From Verrucomicrobiota bacterium (GTDB lineage: Bacteria; Verrucomicrobiota; Verrucomicrobiia; Opitutales; Opitutaceae), in contig JAEXPQ010000197.1 in assembly GCA_023446735.1 (NCBI GenBank), forward strand, positions 1 through 8,794: a stretch of 8,794 nt of DNA, written 5' to 3'. Within the stretch, counting starts at the first letter, position 1. Each line of letters starts with the position of its first letter. Below, one piece after another: positions 1 to 5,684 of this stretch. The notes under the pieces were generated by a model. It was not told the DNA's origin. It saw only the letters and a list, made by a program, of their open reading frames with translations, and did no database searches. The position numbers were made by a program, and so were the translations under genes.

Positions 1-400
1 GGGTGAGCGGGATGGTCTTGTGCTCGCCCATGATGTTGCGGGCGGAGCCGGGCAGCTCGATCTCGACGCCGCCGCGCAGGCAGATCGGCTGGTCGTATTG
101 GGAGATCTGGTAGTTCTTCGGGCTGTCGGGGTAGAAATAGTTCTTCCGGTCCCATTTGCAGACCGGCGCGATCTCGCAGCCGAGGAGGAGGCCGACCTTG
201 ATGATCTTGTCGAGGGCCTCCTTGTTCAGGACCGGGAGCGTGCCCGGCAGCGCGAGCACGACGGGGTCGGTGAGCGTGTTGGGCGGCTCGCCGAAACCGG
301 TGGCGACGCGCGTGAACATCTTCGAGCGCGTCTTGAGCTGCACATGGACCTCGAGCCCGATGACGGCTTCGTAGGCGGAGGGGGAAACGGAAGTGTTCAC
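1..400 (-). CDS. gatB: Aspartyl/glutamyl-tRNA(Asn/Gln) amidotransferase subunit B, N-terminal part (runs off left edge)
   Basis: GatB is the tRNA-binding and kinase-like subunit of GatCAB. It activates Glu on tRNA-Gln (or Asp on tRNA-Asn) with ATP so that ammonia released by GatA can amidate it. The first 133 residues are visible, about a quarter of a usual subunit of near 480 residues. Two family signatures are clear: AVIGLEVHVQLKTRSKMF at residues 12-29, and DRKNYFYPDSPKNYQISQYD at residues 84-103, in the catalytic cradle. The frame is open to the window edge with no lesion. The start chosen is a GTG at 398-400 (MNTSVSPSAYEAVIG); no ATG precedes the conserved block and no Shine-Dalgarno is visible. 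The gene follows gatA on the same strand, but the spacer of about 550 bp is occupied by the GxxExxY module, whose outer repeat begins only 13 bp upstream of this start. The gene is certain; the exact start is less so. Confidence 0.96.
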   Translation of the reverse strand, partial: MNTSVSPSAYEAVIGLEVHVQLKTRSKMFTRVATGFGEPPNTLTDPVVLALPGTLPVLNKEALDKIIKVGLLLGCEIAPVCKWDRKNYFYPDSPKNYQISQYDQPICLRGGVEIELPGSARNIMGEHKTIPLT

Positions 401-435
401 GGAGAAGAAATGGTCACAGAGGCCGGAAAGGGTTA

Positions 436-462
436 ACCGCAAAGACCGCAAAGCGCGCAGAG
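436..462. repeat. Tandem 9-bp repeat, ACCGCAAAG x2 plus one degenerate copy
   Basis: ACCGCAAAG occurs at 436-444 and again directly at 445-453, followed by a degenerate third unit CGCGCAGAG at 454-462. It is preceded by GGTTA, so the block reads GGTTAACCGCAAAG at its outer end. It lies in the leader of gatB, between the outermost CACAGAG copy and the inner repeat arm. From memory, 'ccgcaaag'-type repeats often accompany GxxExxY genes in environmental bacteria; this could not be checked here. No matching block is seen on the gatA side. Confidence 0.75.
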
Positions 463-483
463 CGAGGAGCCGGAAACAAGCCA

Positions 484-520
484 GTCACAGAGAGCACTGA
501 GGAAGAGGAGATCACAGAGA
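484..520. repeat. Inverted repeat arm, gatB side of the GxxExxY gene
   Basis: This arm starts with GTCACAGAGAG (484-494), continues through a purine-rich GAGGA stretch and ends with CACAGAGA (513-520). Read in reverse complement, the opposite arm at 889-917 begins with the same 11 bases, has a similar purine-rich centre and ends with the same 8 bases; the centres differ by 8 nt in length. The arm overlaps the 3' end of the GxxExxY gene: the stop codon at 512-514 and the last sense codons lie inside it. A further CACAGAG copy lies outside at 415-421. Confidence 0.75.
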
Positions 521-889
521 AAGGCGCTGGAGACCGTCCTTGAGCAGGCGGCTGCGGAAGTTGATCAACAGGCCAATCCGGCAACCGGTGAATCTGAGAT
601 AGGTCAGCACCTGCGCTTCGTGGACATCGGCAAGCGCATCGACCGCTTTCAGCTCTACGACAAGCTGGTCCTCAACGAGCAGATCCAGCCGGTAGGCATC
701 CTCAAGAAGAAGGCCCTTGTAGGAGACGGCACAGACCTTCTGCGCTTCAAACGCGACTCCGCGAAGAGTCAGCTCATGCTCCAAGGCGCGCTGGTAGGCG
801 GATTCAAGGAGACCAGGACCGAGCACCTTATGCACTTCGATCGCAGCTCCGATGACCGCATCAGTCAGTGTGTTGATCTCGTTTTTCAT
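512..889 (-). CDS. GxxExxY protein (PD-(D/E)XK nuclease-like family)
   Basis: This small soluble protein of 125 residues belongs to the family named after its motif, seen here as G26-LL-E29-SA-Y32 in GPGLLESAY. A nuclease-like core follows: D69 in YRLDLLV, E79-L-K81 in VVELKAV, Q93 with Y97 in AQVLTYL, and the typical closing strand IGLLINF at 105-111. These match the expected D...ExK...Q arrangement of PD-(D/E)XK folds, so the active site looks intact. The length is normal for the family and no membrane segment or signal peptide is seen. The ATG at 887-889 is supported by GAGGAGG at 898-904, 8 nt upstream. The gene sits in the gat operon orientation between gatA and gatB, bracketed by inverted repeats, and its third codon positions are less GC-rich than in its neighbours, suggesting a foreign origin. 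The true biochemical role of the family is unknown to me; nuclease activity is inferred from the fold only. Confidence 0.92.
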   Translation of the reverse strand: MKNEINTLTDAVIGAAIEVHKVLGPGLLESAYQRALEHELTLRGVAFEAQKVCAVSYKGLLLEDAYRLDLLVEDQLVVELKAVDALADVHEAQVLTYLRFTGCRIGLLINFRSRLLKDGLQRLSL

Positions 890-926
890 CTCTGTGTCCT
901 CCTCCCCTCTCTGTGACCTCTGTGCC
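889..926. repeat. Inverted repeat arm, gatA side of the GxxExxY gene
   Basis: The arm holds three CTCTGTG heptamers, at 890-896, 909-915 and 918-924, separated by pyrimidine-rich sequence. The part 889-917 is the imperfect inverted partner of 484-520; the outer copy (CCTCTGTG, 917-924) pairs with the outer CACAGAGG at 415-422. Its inner end overlaps the first base of the GxxExxY start codon, and on the minus strand it contains that gene's ribosome binding site. It ends about 25 bp before the gatA stop codon. Confidence 0.75.
898..904 (-). promoter_or_regulatory. Ribosome binding site of the GxxExxY gene
   Basis: On the minus strand GAGGAGG lies 8 nt before the ATG at 889. It is the only good Shine-Dalgarno sequence before any start codon in the window and lies within the right repeat arm, so the gene carries its own translation signal. 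Confidence 0.75.
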
Positions 927-949
927 CTGTCCGAATTCCGATCAGGGCC

Positions 950-2416
950 TCACAGCACCGGGTGCTTGGTGTGGAAGTCGTGGGCCTGCTCGTAGGCGTG
1001 GGCGATGGCGAGGAGCTCGGCTTCCTTGAACGGCTGGCCGACGATCTGCAGACCGATCGGCAGGCCCGCGGGTGAGAAACCGCAGGGCACCGAGATGCCG
1101 GGCAGGCCGGCGAGGTTGAGCGAGATCGTGAAGATGTCCGCGAGGTACATCTCGAGCGGGTTGGCCGTCTTCTCGCCCTTCCTGAACGCCACCGTGGGCG
1201 AGGTGGGCGTGAGCAAGGCGTCGACCTCGCGGAAGGCGTTGAGGAAATCCTGGCGGATCAGCGTGCGCACCTTCTGGGCACGGCCGTAGTAGGCGTCGTA
1301 GTAGCCGCTGCTGAGCACGTACGTGCCGAGGATGATGCGGCGCTTCACCTCCGACCCGAAGCCCTCGGCGCGCGAGTGGTGGTAGATGTCGACGGCGTCG
1401 GTCGCCTGGGGCGAACGGTGCGTGTAGCGGATGCCGTCGTAGCGCGCGAGGTTCGAGGACGCCTCGGCGGTGGCGATGATGTAGTAGGCGGCGACGGCGT
1501 ATTCGGTATGCGGGAGCGACACTTCGCGAATCTCGCAACCCTGCGCGCGGTACCAGGCGATCGCCCGCTCGACGGAGGCGCGCACCTCGGGCGCAAGACC
1601 TTCGCCGAAATACTCCTTCGGCACGCCGAGTTTCCACGGACCGCGGCGCTGCTTCAGCTCGGCGCGGTAGTCGGGGATCTCGGTGCGGAACGACGTGGAG
1701 TCCTTCTCGTCGTGGCCGGCGATGGCCTGCAGCACGAGCGCGACATCCTCGACAGTGCGGGCGAACGGCCCGATTTGGTCCAGCGACGAAGCGTACGCCG
1801 CGAGGCCGTAGCGCGAGATGAGGCCGTACGTTGGCTTCAGACCGACGATGCCGCAGAGCGCGGCCGGCTGGCGAATCGAGCCGCCGGTGTCGCTGCCGAG
1901 CGAGACCGGTACTTGACCAGCGGCGACGGCCGCCGCGCTGCCGCCCGAGCTCCCGCCGGGAATGCGCGAGAGATCCCACGGGTTGGCAGTGGTCTTGAAG
2001 GCCGAGTTCTCCGTCGAGCTGCCCATGGCGAACTCGTCCATGTTGAGCCGGCCGAAGAGCACGGCACCGGCGGCCTTCAGGCGCTCGGTGGAGGTGGCAT
2101 CGTAGGGCGAGACGAACTTCTCCAGCATGCGCGAGCCGCAGGTGAGCGGCTGGTTGCGCACGGCGATCACGTCCTTCAGGCCGACGGGCACACCGTCGAG
2201 CGGACCACGCGCCTGGCCGGCGGCGCGGCGGGCGTCGGAGGCGCGCGCCTGGGCGAGGATGTCGGTTTCGTCGTAGGAGAGGAAGGCGTTGACGCGGCCG
2301 TCGGTGGCGCGGAGCTGCGCCAGGCTGGCCTGGGCCAGTTCGACGGAAGTGAGCGTGCCGGCGGCGAGCTGGTCGCTCAGTTCGGCGACGGTCTGAAAAA
2401 CGAGGGCGGACGACAT
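950..2416 (-). CDS. gatA: Aspartyl/glutamyl-tRNA(Asn/Gln) amidotransferase subunit A
   Basis: GatA is the amidase subunit of GatCAB. It hydrolyses glutamine and passes ammonia to the activated aminoacyl-tRNA held by GatB. The protein is 488 residues from the ATG at 2414-2416, a normal length, and belongs to the amidase-signature family. The Ser-cisSer-Lys triad is visible, numbered from that ATG: K81 in VGLKDVI, cis-Ser S156 in PGGSSGGSAAAVAAG, and nucleophile S180 in SDTGGSIRQPA. The spacing matches the known S. aureus triad (Lys79, Ser154, Ser178). A TTG two codons upstream (2420-2422) would add two residues, but the ATG is preferred. No Shine-Dalgarno is seen; the leader is pyrimidine-rich on the mRNA. 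The gene follows gatC by 89 bp and presumably shares its transcript; its own 3' side carries the GxxExxY module rather than gatB directly. The reading frame is intact. Confidence 0.97.
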   Translation of the reverse strand: MSSALVFQTVAELSDQLAAGTLTSVELAQASLAQLRATDGRVNAFLSYDETDILAQARASDARRAAGQARGPLDGVPVGLKDVIAVRNQPLTCGSRMLEKFVSPYDATSTERLKAAGAVLFGRLNMDEFAMGSSTENSAFKTTANPWDLSRIPGGSSGGSAAAVAAGQVPVSLGSDTGGSIRQPAALCGIVGLKPTYGLISRYGLAAYASSLDQIGPFARTVEDVALVLQAIAGHDEKDSTSFRTEIPDYRAELKQRRGPWKLGVPKEYFGEGLAPEVRASVERAIAWYRAQGCEIREVSLPHTEYAVAAYYIIATAEASSNLARYDGIRYTHRSPQATDAVDIYHHSRAEGFGSEVKRRIILGTYVLSSGYYDAYYGRAQKVRTLIRQDFLNAFREVDALLTPTSPTVAFRKGEKTANPLEMYLADIFTISLNLAGLPGISVPCGFSPAGLPIGLQIVGQPFKEAELLAIAHAYEQAHDFHTKHPVL

Positions 2417-2505
2417 GGACAAAGGCAGCAGAGGTTTGGGGGTCGGCAGCGGGAGGCCGATGCGCAGGGCGGAGCGAGGGTGGGCGCGGTGGGCGGGCGG
2501 CGCAG

Positions 2506-2799
2506 TTACTCCACGACCTTCGGCACCGCGATCATGTTGTCGCGGGAGGCCGGGGCGTTGCGGAGGACGTCCTCAACGGCGAGGCCGGGCGCGGGCACAT
2601 CGGCGGCCCAGACGTTGTGCACGTCGAAAGCGTGCGCGGTCGGCTCGACACCGGTCACGTCGGCTTGCTTGAGCTTCTCGATGTAAGCGAGCACATCGCC
2701 GAGCTGGCGGGCGAAGGTGGTCTTCTCCTCCGGGGTGAGCGCGAGGCGCGCGAGGCTGGCAACGTAGTCGATGTCGATGGATTTGGGCGTTTCGGGCAT
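2506..2799 (-). CDS. gatC: Aspartyl/glutamyl-tRNA(Asn/Gln) amidotransferase subunit C
   Basis: GatC is the small subunit that wraps around the GatA-GatB interface and stabilises the amidotransferase. The protein is 97 residues from the ATG at 2797-2799, a typical length. The family pattern is clear: DYVASLARLALTPEEKTTFA near the N-terminus, LGDVLAYIEKLKQADVTGVEP in the middle (the helix and following turn), and the closing APASRDNMIAVPKVVE. An upstream in-frame ATG at 2821-2823 would add eight residues (MCAHLPPA) that do not look like family sequence and would overlap the best -10 candidate, so the downstream start is preferred. No Shine-Dalgarno is seen at either start. This is the first gene of the gatC-gatA-gatB operon and is divergent from the response-regulator pair, with 187 bp between the two starts. 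Confidence 0.95.
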   Translation of the reverse strand: MPETPKSIDIDYVASLARLALTPEEKTTFARQLGDVLAYIEKLKQADVTGVEPTAHAFDVHNVWAADVPAPGLAVEDVLRNAPASRDNMIAVPKVVE

Positions 2800-2821
2800 G
2801 GCCGGCGGCAGGTGAGCGCAC

Positions 2822-2851
2822 ATGGTACGTTTCGCCGACGGCGGTTTTCAA
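2822..2851 (-). promoter_or_regulatory. Candidate sigma-70-type promoter of the gat operon
   Basis: On the minus strand TTGAAA (2846-2851, five of six consensus bases) is followed after 18 bp by TACCAT (2822-2827, four of six). Transcription would begin near 2815 and give a leader of about 15 nt before the chosen gatC start. The rest of the 187-bp divergent spacer holds a GTTAACGTAAC stretch at 2950-2960 that might belong to the plus-strand promoter, but no convincing -35 box goes with it. This is a pattern match only. Confidence 0.35.
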
Positions 2852-2986
2852 CCCCTCATTCCACCGGCTGCATCCGACGGCAGGCCCCCCGGTCACGGGG
2901 TCAACTCGGCCGTTTTCGCGGTCAAGCCACCGGGCATCCGGCCGATGAAGTTAACGTAACACTGCGCCCACCCGAACCCCTGCCCC

Positions 2987-4192
2987 ATGAAAGTACTCGT
3001 CGCAGATGACGATCGCATCGCCCGTAAGGTCCTTCGTGCCTTCCTCGAGGACGCCAGCTACGAGGTCGTGGTCGCGGAGGATGGCCGGCAGGCGATCGAG
3101 CAACTGACCGCCGACAACGCCCCGCCCATCGTGATTCTCGACTGGGTGATGCCCGGCATGTCGGGCCCGGAGGTTTGCACCAAACTGCGCGCCGCTCGTC
3201 TGAAGTTCCGTCCCTACGTGCTGATGCTGAGCGCCAAGACCGACAAGAACGAGGTCGTCGCCGGTCTCGATGCCGGCGCCGACGATTTTCTCTCCAAGCC
3301 GTTCAACCTCGCCGAACTGCTCGCCCGCCTGCGCGTCGCACAGCGCATGGTCGAGTACGAGGTCGAGCTCCACCAGAAGATCGCGGAACTCGAGGCGCTC
3401 GAACAACGCCACCAGCTCCTCGGCGATCTCCTCGCCAACCAGAGCCCGTCCGGCGAATCCGCCGCGCCACCGCCTCCGACCGAGGCCGAGCGCCCGAAAT
3501 CCTCGATCCCCGCCGAGCAGATCGGATCGCTCGCCGCGATCGCCCTCGAGCAACTCGGCCTCGGCGACGTCCGCGCGGTCACGCCCGCAGAGCCTAACCA
3601 ACCCGCCCGCGAAACCTACGCGGCGTGGGTCGCGCTGATCGCGGCCGACGAACACCGCTGGATCGATCTCGTGCTCGAGATCGACCCCGCGGTCGTGGCT
3701 TCATTGATCGAAAAGACGTTGCCCGGTCGTTCCGGCGCCCCCCTGCCGCGCCACGCCTTCGTGGCGGAGGCGCTGACCATCATCAGCTCCGCCCTGCGCT
3801 CCGAACTGCGCCAGCGCACCTGCGACACGCTCATGCCCTACCTGTCGCGCGGCATGTTGATCGAGCGCCACCGCCAACGCCTGCCGCTTCCGGAGGAGGT
3901 CCGCCCGATCCATCTCGACCTCGCCGGGCACCCGGTGCGCGTGTTTGTCGTCGAACAGGCCGTACCGGTCCGCCGCAAGGCCTCAAATCAGCTGCGCCAC
4001 CTCGACGTGCTCGCCGAAGCCTATCCGCCGCCGAACGTCAACGAAGTCGCCCTCCTCAACCGCGGGGCGATCCTCAACGACCGCTACATCGAGAAGTTGA
4101 CCGCCTTCGCGGAAGCCACCTCCGAGCAGAACCCGATCCCGGTCTACGTGCCGACGCCCTTGGCGGCGTTCTTCAACAACGAGGGCGGCTGA
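2987..4192 (+). CDS. Response regulator: REC domain fused to a CheX-like domain (first of a tandem pair)
   Basis: This 401-residue cytoplasmic protein has a complete receiver domain at residues 1-118: acidic pocket D7-D9, phosphoacceptor D52 in ILDWVMPGM, S82, and K104 in LSKPF. A helical, probably coiled-coil stretch (about 119-150) follows, then a proline-rich linker (about 155-175). Residues about 210-325 resemble the CheX/CheC fold: a strand WIDLVLEID, the helix FVAEALTIISSALRSEL, and a later strand LAGHPVRVFVVEQ. In active phosphatases that helix carries ExxN; here it is E261-A-L-T264, so the asparagine is absent. A tail of about 70 residues (331-401) ends in PLAAFFNNEGG and resembles the tail of the next gene. 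No DNA-binding domain is present, so output is probably by protein contact. The gene is divergent from gatC; no kinase is nearby. The ATG opens directly on MKVLVADDDR; no Shine-Dalgarno. The REC call is firm; the CheX call is by eye and moderate. Confidence 0.9.
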   Translation: MKVLVADDDRIARKVLRAFLEDASYEVVVAEDGRQAIEQLTADNAPPIVILDWVMPGMSGPEVCTKLRAARLKFRPYVLMLSAKTDKNEVVAGLDAGADDFLSKPFNLAELLARLRVAQRMVEYEVELHQKIAELEALEQRHQLLGDLLANQSPSGESAAPPPPTEAERPKSSIPAEQIGSLAAIALEQLGLGDVRAVTPAEPNQPARETYAAWVALIAADEHRWIDLVLEIDPAVVASLIEKTLPGRSGAPLPRHAFVAEALTIISSALRSELRQRTCDTLMPYLSRGMLIERHRQRLPLPEEVRPIHLDLAGHPVRVFVVEQAVPVRRKASNQLRHLDVLAEAYPPPNVNEVALLNRGAILNDRYIEKLTAFAEATSEQNPIPVYVPTPLAAFFNNEGG

Positions 4193-4218
4193 AACGCGCT
4201 CCGGTCAAGAAACGGTTT

Positions 4219-4246
4219 TTGATTTTTGGTGTCGCCGGCCGATACA
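4219..4246 (+). promoter_or_regulatory. Weak candidate promoter for the second response regulator
   Basis: In the 99-bp spacer between the two regulators TTGATT (4219-4224) is followed after 16 bp by GATACA (4241-4246, only three of six consensus bases), ahead of the ATG at 4292. The T-rich run at 4216-4228 stands out in an otherwise GC-rich spacer, but no stable stem precedes it, so it does not look like a terminator. The two genes may equally be co-transcribed. Confidence 0.2.
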
Positions 4247-4291
4247 GGGTCTTCCCCCCAGCACACCGCGCGCCCAGCCTATTCCTCCGCC

Positions 4292-5554
4292 ATGAAGGTC
4301 TTGATCGCCGAAGACGATCGGGTTTCCCGAGAAATCCTGATCCGGACGCTCGAAAATGCGCGCTATACCGTGCAGGTCGTGACGAACGGCCGCGCCGCCT
4401 TGGCCGCGCTCCTCGACGCCGATGGACCGCTGCTGGCCCTGCTCGACTGGGTGATGCCCGAGATGGACGGCACCGAGGTCTGCCGCCAACTGCGCGCGGC
4501 GGCGCCATTGATTCAGCCCTACGTGATCGTCGTCAGTTCGAAGTTCCGCACCGGCGAGATCACCGCCGCACTCGACGCGGGCGCCGACGACTTCATCAGC
4601 AAGCCCTTCGACCCAGACGAGCTGATGGCCCGCCTGCGCGTCGCGGAGCGCATCGTCGGCTACCAACTCGCGCTCCAGAAACAACTCGATCAATACGAAT
4701 CGCTCGGTCGTCGCTACAGCCTGCTCGGCGAGATCGTCGCCCAACAGCTGCAGCCCCCGGTGGATGCCCTCGATTTCGAGGCCGACCCGATCACCGAGGC
4801 CGAGAACGCCCCGGCGCCGCTCGCACCGACGGCGCCGCCGCCAACCTGGTTCGCCGCCGGCGAGATCCAGCATCTCGTGCCCCGGGCGCTCACCGACCTC
4901 GGTCTCTCCGCCAACTCCACGATGGCCCCCCCGGGGGAACGCGCCACCGGCGTATCCTCATTCATCACCTGGGCCGGGTTTCTCGACCTCCAGCACAACC
5001 GATGGATCGACCTCGTCATCGAGATCGACTCCAAGGCCGCCGCCGTCGTCTACGAGCGCGCCCTCCGGCGGAAGCCGACGGTGGCGATCGAGATCTGCGG
5101 GTTCCTCGCCGAGATCCAGGCGGTCGTGGCCGCCGCTCTCAAGTCCGCTCTGTCCAGCAAAGGCTGCGACGTCACCTCGCCCCTCCTCACCCGCGCCCAG
5201 CAGCGCGACCTCTGGGAACCGGCGTTGCGCATCCCGGCCGAGAGCGAGCTCTACCGTTTCGATCTCGACGGCGTCCGGCTCGACTTGGCCGTCGTCTGTT
5301 ACCCGTGCGCCCCGCGTCCACGCTCGCCGTGGGATCTCCGCCTCAACGAAGTGCTCGCCGCGCCGTATCCGGGCACACGCACGCCCGGCACCGCCCCGGT
5401 CGCCGAGCGCGGCGCCGCCCTGACCGAGCATCTCGTGAAGCAGATCGCGAACTGCGCCGACCGCATGCCCCAGGAGGAAGACGTCGCCGTGTACGAACTC
5501 TCGCCGATCGCGCAGCGCTTCCACCGGGCCAACGGCCACACGCGCCCGGCGTGA
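4292..5554 (+). CDS. Response regulator: REC domain fused to a CheX-like domain (second of a tandem pair)
   Basis: This 420-residue paralogue of the preceding gene has the same architecture. The receiver domain (1-118) has E7-D8-D9, phosphoacceptor D52 in LLDWVMPEMDG, S82 and K104 in ISKPF. A helix (about 119-152) and a proline/alanine-rich linker (about 155-185) follow. The CheX-like region (about 225-340) contains WIDLVIEID and the helix FLAEIQAVVAAALKSALSSKG, followed by a P near the position expected in CheX; the ExxN phosphatase motif reads E274-I-Q-A277, again without the asparagine. The C-terminal tail aligns with that of its neighbour around LRLNEVLAAPYP, RGAAL and PIAQRF. No DNA-binding domain is present. 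The ATG at 4292 is chosen because MKVLIAEDD matches the neighbour's first residues; an upstream TTG at 4226 would add 22 unlikely residues. No Shine-Dalgarno. The REC call is firm; the C-terminal assignment is tentative. Confidence 0.9.
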   Translation: MKVLIAEDDRVSREILIRTLENARYTVQVVTNGRAALAALLDADGPLLALLDWVMPEMDGTEVCRQLRAAAPLIQPYVIVVSSKFRTGEITAALDAGADDFISKPFDPDELMARLRVAERIVGYQLALQKQLDQYESLGRRYSLLGEIVAQQLQPPVDALDFEADPITEAENAPAPLAPTAPPPTWFAAGEIQHLVPRALTDLGLSANSTMAPPGERATGVSSFITWAGFLDLQHNRWIDLVIEIDSKAAAVVYERALRRKPTVAIEICGFLAEIQAVVAAALKSALSSKGCDVTSPLLTRAQQRDLWEPALRIPAESELYRFDLDGVRLDLAVVCYPCAPRPRSPWDLRLNEVLAAPYPGTRTPGTAPVAERGAALTEHLVKQIANCADRMPQEEDVAVYELSPIAQRFHRANGHTRPA

Positions 5555-5574
5555 GCGACACCGCCGCGTCGCCT

Positions 5575-5588
5575 GCCCTCGCAAGGGC
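5575..5588. other. Small hairpin after the second response regulator
   Basis: GCCCT-CGCA-AGGGC forms a 5-bp stem with a 4-nt loop 20 bp after the stop codon at 5552-5554. It has no following T run. It may add to transcript 3'-end stability or may be chance in GC-rich sequence. Confidence 0.2.
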
Positions 5589-5684
5589 CCGACCCGCCGA
5601 TCCGAGCCCCGTCCTCCCCTCGCGGCGACGAACCCGCGGGCATTCCCTGCACCCGCGCCCAGCCCCCTTTTTCCGCCCGACCTC

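Larger units (their letters stand above)
413..930 (-). mobile_element. Putative repeat-bracketed GxxExxY module inserted between gatA and gatB
   Basis: The gatA-gatB spacer holds one small gene surrounded by short repeats in opposite orientation. CACAGAG occurs at 415-421, 486-492 and 513-519 on the gatB side. CTCTGTG occurs at 890-896, 909-915 and 918-924 on the gatA side. Removing 413-930 would leave about 31 bp between gatA and gatB, a normal operon spacing. Codon third positions of the enclosed gene are visibly richer in A/T than those of its neighbours. No transposase and no convincing target-site duplication is visible, so the means of movement, if any, is unknown. The boundaries are estimated from the outermost heptamers. 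This is an inference from layout; it could instead be an old, stably inherited insertion. Confidence 0.45.

Noticed and set aside
20..436. 138-codon frame on the plus strand at the left edge
   Set aside because: The opposite strand encodes unmistakable GatB; this is its mirror image.
620..916. 98-codon frame on the plus strand opposite the GxxExxY gene
   Set aside because: It is less skewed than other shadows, but the minus-strand frame has the family motif, active-site residues and a ribosome binding site, and this frame has none of these.
413..930. CRISPR array or retron at the repeat cluster
   Set aside because: The repeats are only 7-11 bp, irregularly spaced and inverted across a gene, with no cas genes and no reverse transcriptase.
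401..949. Target-site duplication around the GxxExxY module
   Set aside because: Comparing about 401-412 with 931-949 I found no direct repeat of useful length.
1376..2686. Open frame of 436 codons on the plus strand opposite gatA and gatC
   Set aside because: Its protein is Arg/Gly/Ala-rich, low-complexity and without recognisable domains. It is the expected mirror of GC-rich third codon positions in gatA, which is certain on the other strand.
2885..2906. GC hairpin in the gatC/regulator divergent spacer (CCCC...GGGG)
   Set aside because: Only four or five pairs around GGTCA; not more than expected in GC-rich DNA and not placed where a terminator is needed.
4195..4228. Possible intrinsic terminator (T-rich run) between the two regulators
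   Set aside because: Only about 3 bp of stem can form before the T-rich run, too weak for a terminator.
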